A DNA stretch of 54,233 nucleotides from Bacilli bacterium PM5-9 (GTDB lineage Bacteria; Bacillota_I; Bacilli_A; JAJDGJ01), in NCBI GenBank assembly GCA_029893765.1, contig JARXZD010000009.1, positions 1 through 54,233 on the forward strand. Reading direction: 5' to 3'. Positions 28,167 to 36,248 of the stretch are shown piece after piece. The notes beneath the pieces were generated by a model that was not told where the DNA came from, did not search any database, and was given only the letters and a program-made list of their open reading frames with translations. A program made the translations under genes and the position numbers. Each line of letters opens with the position of its first letter. Position 1 is the stretch's first letter.

Positions 28167-30395
28167 ATGAAAAAAAGATATCTTATTTTATTAGTAGCAT
28201 TCTTATCTTTATTTGTACTACTAGATACTAATGATATAGATGCAGCGAAGAAAACTACAACTACATATGTAAAGTATTCTAATGGTAGAGTTAAGACTAA
28301 AAAACAAACTACTAAGGATGGTAATAGATTGTATGCTATTGTTACTACTTCTTATAATACTAAGGGTAGAAGAATACAGATTGACAATAGAACATATCAT
28401 TCTAATAATAGACTAGCTACTCAAAAACTATATAAATATCGTAGTAATGGTAAAAGGTCTTCTTATAGATATTCTAAATGGAATTCAATTAATGAACAAA
28501 CATATAGAATTGATTATAAATATAATAAAAGAGGACAATTGAAATCAAATAAATATGGTAAAGCTTCTCGATATACTTATAAGTTTTACTATGGAAAAGT
28601 TACTTATAGATATGGAAAGTATTATAACAAAAGAGGTAAATTAAATAAAAAAACTTATACTAAAAAGTATAAATTGACTTCAAGAGCTACTAATTTAACT
28701 AATAATAAGTCAGATAATCAGCTAACATGTAGTGGTTTGGTTAGAGATTATATTTATTATACTGACAACACTAATTTAAGAACTGCAAAGCTTAATTATA
28801 GATATGGTAGTATTGTTCTACCAGCTACTTCATATAAATCAAGTAATACAAAGATAGCAACTATTTCAAATAATGGAACGATTACACTTAGAGGAACTGG
28901 TAGTGCAACACTAAGCATGGCAAGACCATACTACGCCTCTAAATCTATTACTATAAAGGTGGTAGAGGGTAAATATGCTTATATACAAAAAAAGCCTTGT
29001 TCAACAGATACAAGCTCAATAACAAATGAATATGGGAAAATTGAATATACTAAAAGCGAGACTTTATTAGCTCCATCAACATTTACAAAAAAATCTGTTA
29101 AATTGTATGATGTACATGGACAATATGTTAAAACTTATACTAATTTAAGCGATTTAAGAAATGTTAAATCATCTAATACTTCTGTTGTAGGAGTTGGCTT
29201 AAATAATGTTTTGAATGCTAAAACTACTGGTACTGCTACAATTTCATTTTTGGTACCTGGTAGTAAAGTAGCAAGTGATGAACCTGGTTATGTAGAAGGT
29301 AGCTTTACTATTAGTGTAAAAGAATTTAATGCTAATAATGCTACATTAAATCCAGTAATTGATGCTAAATCTACTATTGCTCCTCAATCTAGTAAAGATT
29401 TAGGAAAAAATGTATATCATTTAAATCATCAATATACTAATAAGTATTTAAAAAATAAATTAACTATTAATTATAGTAATCCAGAATTTAGTGATATTAA
29501 ACTTGATAGTATTAAAAGTAATGTAAAAGTTACTGCTGATAGTAAATTAGGTAATGCTATATCTCATAGTATAGTAGGAAATCAAGTAATTATTAATACA
29601 TCAGCAAATGGATGTTCTCAATATAATTCAAGTAGTGCAATAGATGTAAATAATAACTTTGCTACACAAAAAACAAATGATACAATTATTAATTTAAAGA
29701 ATTATAATTTAAAAAATCAAAATTTAGTAGCTAAGAAGTATTGTGAAGGTAATGTAACTGTATCTATTAATAATCAAAAAACTGTAAATTATTATGTATT
29801 AGTGAATTACTTTAATAATCAAGAAATGATTTTTATGGATTTATTAAATACTGAAAGAGAAAGAATTGGAAGAAGTATTGTAGAGATGAAATCTGAGTTA
29901 AATTATTTATCTAATTTAACAGCAACAGATGTTACATTAAATGGTATAGTTGGACAAAGACAATTAAATAATGGTGCTAATATAGTATTTAGAGACCTTC
30001 AAGGATTTAGTAAATCAGAAATAATAGGATACAATGATTTTAAGTCAATATTAGGTCAATTATATCATACAATAGAAATTAATAATGGTCAACAATTTTA
30101 TGGTAATGGTTTTGGTGGAGCTAATACTTATTATACATCAACACCTACTAATAGCCAATATAAAGATATGTATGAAACTTGGGCTGAATCAAAGGATGGA
30201 CATTATGAATTTATGATGGAAAATAATACTAAATATATTGGTACAGGTTATTATTATAATCAAAATAGAAATTTAAGTTCATTTGAAGAATATGATTCTA
30301 GAGGCTATAATTTTACTGGATATAAAACAGTTGGTCATTTATATTTAAATCATGGTCTAACCTACCAACAATTATCTCAATTAACTAATTATTAA
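28167..30395 (+). CDS. Secreted CAP-domain protein with Tyr-rich repeats and Big_2-like domains (element cargo)
   Basis: Encodes 742 residues. The signal peptide MKKRYLILLVAFLSLFVLL ends near NDIDA-AKK. Residues about 25-175 are basic, Tyr/Asn/Gly-rich YD-like repeats (YKYNKRGQLKSNKYGK, YYNKRGKLNKKTY), similar to the C-terminus of the amidase at 36498. Two Ig-like Big_2 modules follow (SSNTKIATISNNGTITLRGTG; SSNTSVVGVGLNNVLNAKTTGTA). The last ~190 residues form a CAP/SCP-like domain (LLNTERERIGR; TWAESKDGHYEFMMENNTKYIGTGYYY). There is no LPXTG anchor, so the repeats may bind the wall. The role is unknown; it may act on surface or competitor interactions. The start is the ATG at 28167, after AAAGGGG. 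Confidence 0.8.
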   Translation: MKKRYLILLVAFLSLFVLLDTNDIDAAKKTTTTYVKYSNGRVKTKKQTTKDGNRLYAIVTTSYNTKGRRIQIDNRTYHSNNRLATQKLYKYRSNGKRSSYRYSKWNSINEQTYRIDYKYNKRGQLKSNKYGKASRYTYKFYYGKVTYRYGKYYNKRGKLNKKTYTKKYKLTSRATNLTNNKSDNQLTCSGLVRDYIYYTDNTNLRTAKLNYRYGSIVLPATSYKSSNTKIATISNNGTITLRGTGSATLSMARPYYASKSITIKVVEGKYAYIQKKPCSTDTSSITNEYGKIEYTKSETLLAPSTFTKKSVKLYDVHGQYVKTYTNLSDLRNVKSSNTSVVGVGLNNVLNAKTTGTATISFLVPGSKVASDEPGYVEGSFTISVKEFNANNATLNPVIDAKSTIAPQSSKDLGKNVYHLNHQYTNKYLKNKLTINYSNPEFSDIKLDSIKSNVKVTADSKLGNAISHSIVGNQVIINTSANGCSQYNSSSAIDVNNNFATQKTNDTIINLKNYNLKNQNLVAKKYCEGNVTVSINNQKTVNYYVLVNYFNNQEMIFMDLLNTERERIGRSIVEMKSELNYLSNLTATDVTLNGIVGQRQLNNGANIVFRDLQGFSKSEIIGYNDFKSILGQLYHTIEINNGQQFYGNGFGGANTYYTSTPTNSQYKDMYETWAESKDGHYEFMMENNTKYIGTGYYYNQNRNLSSFEEYDSRGYNFTGYKTVGHLYLNHGLTYQQLSQLTNY

Positions 30396-30435
30396 CAGAG
30401 AAACTAGGCATACTTCTTAACTATATATAGCACTG

Positions 30436-30463
30436 AAAAACATCTCACTGAGATGTTTTTATA
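30436..30463 (+). terminator. CAP-protein gene terminator
   Basis: AAAAACATCTC (30436-30446), loop ACT, GAGATGTTTTT (30450-30460). Confidence 0.85.
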
Positions 30464-30573
30464 TATTAATTATGATTTTATATTTTGTAAAATCATATTG
30501 GTTTTGAACTCTATTTAGATTATTTTAAGTACTGACATATTAATTTCTATTGTGTGATGTAATTGACCTAATA

Positions 30574-30602
30574 ATGAATTAAAGTGTTATACTTTAATTC
30601 AT
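30574..30602. repeat. Perfect 12-bp inverted repeat downstream of tnpB
   Basis: ATGAATTAAAGT (30574-30585), loop GTTAT, ACTTTAATTCAT (30591-30602). It lies about 115-145 bases beyond the tnpB stop and may be the right-end hairpin of an IS605-type unit. The 30603-30716 stretch would then be the candidate omega-RNA region. Confidence 0.45.
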
Positions 30603-30716
30603 AAAGAAAAAGTATATTTGTTAAAATACACTCTTTTATTAAATTAAATATTTGAGTTAGTATATCTACCTTACTATATATAATAGTCAATCCCTCGTAC
30701 TCCACAAGTTCATTTA

Positions 30717-31658
30717 TTACCTAATAACAGCATTTAATATATTAATCGAGGCATTTACATCTCTATCAATAGATAAACCACAATACGAGCAGTTAAATAC
30801 TCTTTCATTAAGCTTTAATTTATTGTTTTTTTTCTTACAATGACTACAAATATTTGTTGAACTATAATATTTATTTACAAAGTATATTTTTTTATTTCTT
30901 ATCTTAGCTTGGTACACTATTTTTTTTACAAAGGTATTCCAAGATTGCATAAGTATCTTATTATGCATTTTTTTATTTTTCATCATTTCTTTTATATCAA
31001 GATTTTCAAGACAAACAATATCATAATTGGTTAGTATTTCATTAATAGTCTGATTTATAAAATTAATATTAATATTATGAATTTTCTTATAAAGTTTTGA
31101 AACTTTAATTCTCTGTTTTTGATAATTTTTACAGTTTAATAAGTCTCTATTATCTTTGTATGCTCTTTTTCTCTTATTAATTAATTTTTGTTTTTCTATT
31201 TCCAATTTTCTATACAATTTGCTTGTATCTGGTTTATGATAGAAATTATTGTCAGAAGTAGTAATATAGTTTTTAATACCTAAATCAATACCAATTGCTT
31301 TTTTATTATTCAAAATATTGTAATTAAATTCAAATGATAAATATGTTTCATTTAAGTAATAATTATTAATATTATCTTTTACTAAGATAGTTTTTATATG
31401 CTTTATATTATTACCAAAATGTATATTATAATTCTCAGTAAATTTATGTTTTATTCTTATATAATTATTAATATCATTAATCATGATTTTTTTGTCAATG
31501 ATATCTATTTTATAATTATTTTTAGTTAATTGAATTATAAGCTTATATTTACTCTTTGATATATTATTTTTATGTAACATTTTATTTAATTCTTCTTTTT
31601 GATTATTTGTTGGATATAGCCTTACTGAATAAGTTCTGAAAAAGTTTATTGCTTTCAT
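30717..31658 (-). CDS. tnpB: TnpB-type RNA-guided nuclease (IS200/IS605 OrfB), shortened N-terminus
   Basis: Encodes 313 residues. The RuvC-like active site is present: AIGIDLGIKNY (Asp125), DIVCLENLDIKEM (Glu218) and SIDRDVNASINI (Asp298/Asp300). The zinc ribbon has C271, C274, C290 and C293. The N-terminus begins normally (TYSVRLYPTNNQKEEL) but jumps to the pre-RuvC strands within ~100 residues, so roughly 80-100 residues of the usual REC/WED region are missing. No TnpA is nearby. It may be a compact nuclease or an internally deleted, inactive copy. GGAGTGATACT precedes the ATG. Confidence 0.85.
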   Translation of the reverse strand: MKAINFFRTYSVRLYPTNNQKEELNKMLHKNNISKSKYKLIIQLTKNNYKIDIIDKKIMINDINNYIRIKHKFTENYNIHFGNNIKHIKTILVKDNINNYYLNETYLSFEFNYNILNNKKAIGIDLGIKNYITTSDNNFYHKPDTSKLYRKLEIEKQKLINKRKRAYKDNRDLLNCKNYQKQRIKVSKLYKKIHNININFINQTINEILTNYDIVCLENLDIKEMMKNKKMHNKILMQSWNTFVKKIVYQAKIRNKKIYFVNKYYSSTNICSHCKKKNNKLKLNERVFNCSYCGLSIDRDVNASINILNAVIR

Positions 31659-31672
31659 AGTATCACTCCATA

Positions 31673-31710
31673 ATTATTAATAGTATAGTATTATATTATC
31701 TATTAATAAT
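31673..31710. repeat. Perfect 11-bp inverted repeat upstream of tnpB
   Basis: ATTATTAATAG (31673-31683) and CTATTAATAAT (31700-31710) around a 16-base AT-rich loop. It may be the left-end hairpin of the tnpB unit or a regulator site; very AT-rich, so chance is possible. Confidence 0.3.
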
Positions 31711-31864
31711 AACAATATAAAAAAAGTATCTCCTATGTGTTTAATAAACTTAGAATGCATTGTAGTACTTTACCATTATCTTATATTAATTATAATAAAG
31801 GGATTACCAAATTCTTTTTGCCATTTTAAAATGAATAACAATAAACTATCTTATTTTATATATA

Positions 31865-31884
31865 GGCAATCCTTTTGGCAATCT
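31865..31884 (+). repeat. Right arm-type integrase repeats
   Basis: GGCAATCC at 31865 and GGCAATCT at 31877, 12 bases apart, mirroring the pair near attL. They lie about 105 bases inside attR. The remainder of 31711-31988 holds no gene. Confidence 0.6.
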
Positions 31885-31988
31885 TCCATACTGGTTTTTA
31901 ATTTTACATAATCAAATTACTTACATGCAAATGCCTTTAAAACGCTATATTTCAACCATATTGACTTTAAACAACTCAACTAATGATT

Positions 31989-32006
31989 TTCCCTTCACCC
32001 GCTCCA
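31989..32006 (+). repeat. attR core: 18-bp direct repeat
   Basis: TTCCCTTCACCCGCTCCA, identical to the tRNA-Gly 3' end at 22692-22709. It marks the right boundary of the element; no other tRNA-Gly sequence remains here. Confidence 0.9.
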
Positions 32007-32016
32007 ATTAGAATTT

Positions 32017-32042
32017 AAAGTTCCTTCTTTGGAACTTTTTTT
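32017..32042 (+). terminator. Displaced original tRNA-Gly terminator
   Basis: AAAGTTCC (32017-32024) pairs with GGAACTTT (32031-32038), then T. Its place right after attR indicates it ended tRNA-Gly before integration. Confidence 0.75.
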
Positions 32043-32183
32043 ATTTCAAGTAATTGTTTATTAATAAATAGTTATTTATAGATAGAAAATAATTTTCTTA
32101 AATCAGCAAATATATTTCATGAAAAATATTTATGTAGTAGTTTTTTAATTATTACTTATGTTATACTTATTAAGTAAATAAAG

Positions 32184-32260
32184 GTCCCCGTAGCTCAGCT
32201 GGATAGAGCAATTGCCTCCTAAGCAATAGGTCGCACGTTCAAATCGTGTCGGGGACGCCA
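32184..32260 (+). tRNA. tRNA-Arg(CCU)
   Basis: Acceptor GTCCCCG pairs with CGGGGAC. Anticodon CCT lies in TTGCCTCCTAAGCAA, and CCA is encoded. Confidence 0.97.
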
Positions 32261-32274
32261 TTAAAAAATACAAA

Positions 32275-32301
32275 CCTAGTCAAAATTGACTAGGCTTTTT
32301 T
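32275..32301. terminator. tRNA-Arg terminator
   Basis: CCTAGTCAA (32275-32283) pairs with TTGACTAGG (32286-32294), followed by a T run. It also faces the convergent methyltransferase gene. Confidence 0.85.
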
Positions 32302-33124
32302 ATTTATATATTTTCTTACCAATAATAATATCAGCAGCAACTGTTACCTTATTAATATCAAGATTTAATTTATCATCAACATCTAAATTAAACATAAGCG
32401 GTGTCATATTAATAAGATTAGTAACTTGTTTTTCATTTACTTTAAAAATATTTATTATCTCTTTAGTATGAATTATTTCGAAATTATTTTTAAAGTGTTC
32501 AATAATTTTTTCATTTGAATATTCTTTACTATTACTATATTTTCTTATCTCTTTAAAATGCTCTTGCCTAGGCACTACTTTAATTAAATAACCATCAGTT
32601 TTTAAAATACGATTAAATTCTAAATAATTTGCAGGCGAAAAAATATTTAAAACAACATCAATACTATTATCTAATAAAGGTACATTAGCAATATCACCAA
32701 CAATCCAATAAGGAATATTGCTTGATTTACTAGCATTTATAATCGCATCTTTTGCATAATCTAAAGCATAAATTTGATAGTTAGTATTATTTGATAATTC
32801 TAAAGCATAGTATCCCTCTCCACAACCTAAATCAGCAAGAATAAGTTCACTTTTATCAATTAATTTTAAACATTCAATAATTCCATTAAGAACATACTTA
32901 TAAAAGCCTTGATTATTAATTTCACTACGGTTTTCAAAAAAAACTTTATTATATACATTATTTTCTTTAGCATTTAAAACAAAATTAACATATCCTTTTG
33001 CTGCAATATCATAACTATGATTATTCTGACATTTTAATACTCCATTATGATATGTTAATTTTTCTTGACACTTTATACATTTTAAGCTTTTTGCATTTTC
33101 AAACTTTTTTATTTTTTTATTCAC
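32300..33124 (-). CDS. 23S rRNA (guanine-N1)-methyltransferase, RlmA-like
   Basis: SAM-dependent methyltransferase with the RlmA zinc finger: LKCIKCQEKLTYHNGVLKCQNNHSYDIAAKGYVNFVL gives CxxC followed by C and H. The SAM motif is LADLGCGEGYYALEL. IFSPANYLEFNRILKTDGYLIKVVPRQEHFKEIR matches the RlmA C-terminal half. RlmA(I) methylates G745 and RlmA(II)/TlrB G748; which base is modified cannot be told here. The start is GTG at 33124, 7 bases after GGTGGG; a TTG five codons upstream overlaps that site. Confidence 0.85.
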   Translation of the reverse strand: MNKKIKKFENAKSLKCIKCQEKLTYHNGVLKCQNNHSYDIAAKGYVNFVLNAKENNVYNKVFFENRSEINNQGFYKYVLNGIIECLKLIDKSELILADLGCGEGYYALELSNNTNYQIYALDYAKDAIINASKSSNIPYWIVGDIANVPLLDNSIDVVLNIFSPANYLEFNRILKTDGYLIKVVPRQEHFKEIRKYSNSKEYSNEKIIEHFKNNFEIIHTKEIINIFKVNEKQVTNLINMTPLMFNLDVDDKLNLDINKVTVAADIIIGKKIYK

Positions 33125-33218
33125 TTTATCACCCACCAAGTTAATCCATCTTATTATAGCTATATTTTAAACAGAAGTAAAATAACAACAATTAAGCAGT
33201 ATTTCATATGTTTTTTTA

Positions 33219-33247
33219 TTGCTTTTCTTTTGAAAAAACATTATAAT
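33219..33247 (+). promoter_or_regulatory. Promoter of an isolated short leader unit
   Basis: TTGCTT (33219-33224), a 17-base spacer, and TATAAT (33242-33247). It points at a short transcript that ends at the hairpin at 33279-33306. Confidence 0.6.
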
Positions 33248-33264
33248 ATAGGTGGACAAATTTT

Positions 33265-33330
33265 ATGAAATTAACCAGAAAAAGACATCATGTGCGATGT
33301 CTTTTTCATTTGTGGAGGACAAATTTATGA
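33265..33330 (+). CDS. Possible 21-aa leader peptide
   Basis: The ATG at 33265 follows AGGTGG by 9 bases and encodes 21 residues beginning MKLTRKRHHVRC. The coding sequence runs through the terminator hairpin at 33279-33306. Its TGA overlaps a second ATG that has its own GTGGAGG site (ATGA), but that frame stops after three codons. The layout is that of a leader peptide coupled to a gene that has decayed. Confidence 0.35.
   Translation: MKLTRKRHHVRCLFHLWRTNL
33279..33309 (+). terminator. Hairpin terminator/attenuator inside the leader unit
   Basis: AAAAAGACATC (33279-33289), loop ATGTGC, GATGTCTTTTT (33296-33306). No gene follows on this strand for about 3 kb; 33340-33581 shows nothing recognisable. 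Confidence 0.75.
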
Positions 33331-33581
33331 AAGTTTAGTTTACTCTAGTAATTCTAAAAATAAACTAACTAACAATATTAGCAATATATTTATTAATATT
33401 ATTATAGCTTTGTTCATAGGCTAATTCACTTTCATTGTATTATGTCCTTATTTAATATGATCATCTTTTATCCTCCATGGAGAAAATTATTCTCCATTAC
33501 ATAATTAACTGAAAATTTGTTTTTTCCTATTATAATTAAAAAAAAGCAAGAATTTCTTTATTAGAAACCTTGCTTTAAAAG

Positions 33582-34682
33582 TTAATTCTTTTTATAAAAA
33601 GTTATATAATAATTAATTGCAAAACCAATAAAACAGATAAGTGAAATATAACCATAGAATGGATAAATAATACCAATTAACTGAGTAAATCCAATTTTTG
33701 AACCAAATAGTGCTACAACACACATTACAGCAATAAAAATAAAGTTATATTTCTTGTTATAAAAATTGAAATTTTCAACTCTTTTTACAATACTAAACAT
33801 CAAACCAATATTTGTTGAGAAAATAGCAAGAATCATTAGTATTACATATAGATATCCCGCTGTTGTTGAAACCATTTGAGCTAGAGTAATCATTGGCATT
33901 GAAGCTTCCTTAATTGCACTATAGTTTGTTACCATTGCTATAACAATAATTAACGCTAGACCACTAGTTGCTACTGCTCCACCAATTGCACCTTTGATTA
34001 AAACTTTATTATCTTTTGCATAACGCCCAATTGCTGCAATAATTCCAAAGCATGCAAAGGTATTATAAAATACAAATTCTACTGCCTTTTTCAACCATGT
34101 GATACCAGTTGCATCAGGATTAGCATTTTCAACAATATTTTCTACAATATTCCCAGTTGAATTAGCAACCACTGGACTAACAACTACAATAATAGCAATC
34201 GCAATTACTCCAACAACTAGAACTGGTACTGAGATATTAAATCCTTTTTGAACACCTTCAATTCCAAAGAAAACAACTGCACCTGTTACAAATAAAATAA
34301 TTGCTGCACCTGCCATAACAGGAATATCAAATGTTTCATTTAAAACTGATCCTGCACCTGCACCCATTACTACTAAAACACAGAAATAGAATGTCAAAGT
34401 CGCCACATCTGCTAAAGTCATTAGAACTTTTTTAATAGCTTCATTTTTAATTGGTACCATCAATTCAGCATAGTTATCTGAATCTTTTGCTTTAGCAAGT
34501 TTCATTACTACATATGCATACACTGCAAATAATATTGCCGAAACAACAGCTCCAGCTATTCCCATTAATCCAAAATCACCAAAGAACTGCATTAGTTCTT
34601 GTCCTGAAGCAAACCCTGCTCCTGTTATCGTTCCTACAAAAGCCATTGCTATTGTAAAAGCACTCGTTTTTTTAATACTCAT
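33582..34682 (-). CDS. YkvI-family membrane transporter
   Basis: Encodes 366 residues with about 10 hydrophobic helices. The N-terminus SAFTIAMAFVGTITGAGFASGQELMQFF carries the G-x-G-x-A-S-G-Q-E motif of the YkvI family, in the APC-like superfamily. The substrate is unproven. Because it is co-transcribed with an aminotransferase under a leucine-type attenuator, a branched-chain amino acid or related compound is a reasonable guess. GGAGGAAAAGAAA precedes the ATG, and it lies 19 bases after the aminotransferase gene. Confidence 0.85.
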   Translation of the reverse strand: MSIKKTSAFTIAMAFVGTITGAGFASGQELMQFFGDFGLMGIAGAVVSAILFAVYAYVVMKLAKAKDSDNYAELMVPIKNEAIKKVLMTLADVATLTFYFCVLVVMGAGAGSVLNETFDIPVMAGAAIILFVTGAVVFFGIEGVQKGFNISVPVLVVGVIAIAIIVVVSPVVANSTGNIVENIVENANPDATGITWLKKAVEFVFYNTFACFGIIAAIGRYAKDNKVLIKGAIGGAVATSGLALIIVIAMVTNYSAIKEASMPMITLAQMVSTTAGYLYVILMILAIFSTNIGLMFSIVKRVENFNFYNKKYNFIFIAVMCVVALFGSKIGFTQLIGIIYPFYGYISLICFIGFAINYYITFYKKN

Positions 34683-34701
34683 TTTCTTTTCCTCCTATTT
34701 T

Positions 34702-36033
34702 TTACCATCCCTTGATAACGTTCAATACATCATCAGGAATTTCATTGTTTTTATAATCAGACATTGCTTCATCAATAATTGAAACAGCCTCTTTTATTTC
34801 TTCCATCGTAATTACTAATGGTGGTTGCACTCTTAAAACATTACCATCAACTGTAATTAAGATTACACCCTTTTCCCATGCTCGATAAATTATTTTTGCT
34901 GCAGCTTCATCGTTTGACTCTTTGCTATCTTTGTCTTTAACAAGCTCAACTCCAATGCTTAGACCCATTCCTCTAACATCACCAACAAAATCATATTTAT
35001 CTTTTAATTCATTTAATAATTCTTTTAAATATTCACCCTTTTTATTAACGCTTTCTTCAAATTCAGGTGTATTAATTGTATCAATCGTTGCAATAGCACT
35101 AGCGCAACTTACATGATTACCCGAAAAAGTAAAGACATGCGCTGGTGCACCAAGACTATCAATAACTTCAGCTCGACCAACTACTGCTGAAATTGGCATT
35201 CCACCACCCATTGGTTTAGCTAGAACAATTAAATCTGGAACAACATCAAATTGTTCTATTGAAAACATTTTTCCAGTACGCATATAACCATGTTGAACTT
35301 CTTCACTTATTAAAAGAATTCCATGTTCTTTACAAAGTGCTGCTAAGTCTTGAACAAACTCTTTTGGTGGGACAATTATCCCTGCATCACCTTGAATAGG
35401 TTCTAAAATAATTGCTGCAACTTCTTCAGGTGGACAGTAAGTTTTAAATGCTTTTTTGATTCTTTCAATACATCTTTTTCCATCATCATCACCATTATGA
35501 TATGTGTTTGGAAAATCAAAAACATGAACATCTGGCATCACCGGACCTATTTTTCTTCTCATATTTAATGAGATATGAGTTAATGATAATGATCCATAAG
35601 TTGATCCATGATATGCACCATCAAAAGCAATAATTTTGCTTCTACCTGTATATCCCCTTGCGAATTTAATCGCTCCATCATTTGCATCTGAACCAGTTAA
35701 CCCAAAACATATTTTCTTTTCAAAATCTCCTGGTGTAGCTGCAATTACTTTCTCAGCTAATTCAATAGCTTTCTCATTATAAAAATATGCAGTTGTATAA
35801 TGAGTAAACTTACTTATTGATTCTTCAATTGCTTTTATTACATTAGGGTGAGAGTGTCCTAAATTTAAACTAGCTGCACTTGATAATAAATCAATAAATT
35901 TATTGCCATCAACATCATAAACTGTTGAACCAATACCTTTTTCAATTACAAATGGATAGTATTTTATTTTTCCACATACTCCCATTACTTTACTATCTCT
36001 GTTTACTAACTCATTTGCTTTTTGTAATTTCAT
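34702..36033 (-). CDS. Class-III PLP aminotransferase, isoleucine 2-epimerase/GABA-transaminase type
   Basis: Encodes 443 residues. FGLTGSDANDGAIKFARGYTGRSKIIAFDGAYHGSTYGSLSL is the PLP-phosphate and ring-stacking region, LISEEVQHGYMRTGKMF holds the conserved acidic PLP-N1 contact, and LAKPMGGGMPISAVVGR has the Schiff-base Lys. The combination LNMRRKIGPVMP, GAPAHVFTFSGN, GVILITVDGNVLRVQPPLVI and a C-terminal GW resembles the Lactobacillus isoleucine 2-epimerase (branched-chain racemase) more than a plain GabT, by memory of that family. The leucine-rich leader upstream supports branched-chain substrates. GGAGGAGG precedes the ATG. Confidence 0.85.
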   Translation of the reverse strand: MKLQKANELVNRDSKVMGVCGKIKYYPFVIEKGIGSTVYDVDGNKFIDLLSSAASLNLGHSHPNVIKAIEESISKFTHYTTAYFYNEKAIELAEKVIAATPGDFEKKICFGLTGSDANDGAIKFARGYTGRSKIIAFDGAYHGSTYGSLSLTHISLNMRRKIGPVMPDVHVFDFPNTYHNGDDDGKRCIERIKKAFKTYCPPEEVAAIILEPIQGDAGIIVPPKEFVQDLAALCKEHGILLISEEVQHGYMRTGKMFSIEQFDVVPDLIVLAKPMGGGMPISAVVGRAEVIDSLGAPAHVFTFSGNHVSCASAIATIDTINTPEFEESVNKKGEYLKELLNELKDKYDFVGDVRGMGLSIGVELVKDKDSKESNDEAAAKIIYRAWEKGVILITVDGNVLRVQPPLVITMEEIKEAVSIIDEAMSDYKNNEIPDDVLNVIKGW

Positions 36034-36051
36034 TATTAAACCTCCTCCAAA

Positions 36052-36095
36052 AATAAAAAACTTTCAAACTATCCTCATGAAATAGTCTGAAAGTT
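36052..36095 (-). terminator. Attenuator terminator before the aminotransferase
   Basis: AACTTTCAAACTAT (36059-36072) pairs with ATAGTCTGAAAGTT (36082-36095) with one mismatch. On the minus strand this is a strong stem followed by TTTTTT, lying between the leader peptide and the aminotransferase. Confidence 0.85.
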
Positions 36096-36112
36096 AATTT
36101 CATATATTACTA

Positions 36113-36169
36113 TTCAATGAAGATACAGAAAATAGAACTTCATTGAATTAAATTGTTCAATTAAAGTTC
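36113..36169 (-). promoter_or_regulatory. Mutually exclusive RNA hairpins of a leucine attenuator
   Basis: The segment at 36138-36147 (CTTCATTGAA) can pair either with 36113-36122 (TTCAATGAAG) or, as part of 36135-36147, with 36156-36169 at the leader-peptide stop. These alternatives, next to the terminator at 36059-36095, are the 1:2 and 2:3 pairs of a ribosome-controlled attenuator. Confidence 0.7.
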
Positions 36170-36217
36170 TTCATCAAATAATAATAATAATAGTTCAAAT
36201 GGTTTTCTATATGTCAT
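36161..36217 (-). CDS. 18-aa leucine-rich leader peptide
   Basis: MTYRKPFELLLLLFDEEL, with five successive Leu codons (CTA TTA TTA TTA TTA) just before the attenuator hairpins. AAGGAGTG lies 6 bases before the ATG. Ribosome stalling at these codons under leucine shortage would favour the antiterminator. Confidence 0.85.
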   Translation of the reverse strand: MTYRKPFELLLLLFDEEL

Positions 36218-36248
36218 TTGAATCACTCCTTGTTTGAAAGATGTTTTA

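Larger units (their letters stand above)
22710..32006. mobile_element. Integrated mobilizable element (IME) about 9.3 kb in tRNA-Gly(UCC)
   Basis: Bounded by the 18-bp att repeat. Leftward core in transcription order: XRE repressor, 114-aa protein, FtsK/TcpA-like ATPase, inverted-repeat region, rolling-circle Rep, HTH protein, tyrosine integrase. A secreted CAP protein and a TnpB lie between repressor and right end. The order ATPase, origin-like region, HUH nickase recalls ICEBs1/Tn916 (conQ-oriT-nicK), but no type IV secretion genes exist, which fits a mobilizable or replicating genomic element. The tRNA-Gly's original terminator is displaced to 32017-32040 beyond attR. Confidence 0.85.

Noticed and set aside
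30600-30716. Continuation of coding sequence after the tnpB stop (minus strand frame reading ELVEYEGLTI)
   Set aside because: It is out of frame with TnpB and lacks its own start. It is better considered part of a possible guide-RNA/right-end region.
36171-36192. ATA/ATT trinucleotide run resembling a simple repeat
   Set aside because: On the minus strand it is the Leu-codon run of the leader peptide, so it is coding and regulatory rather than a microsatellite.
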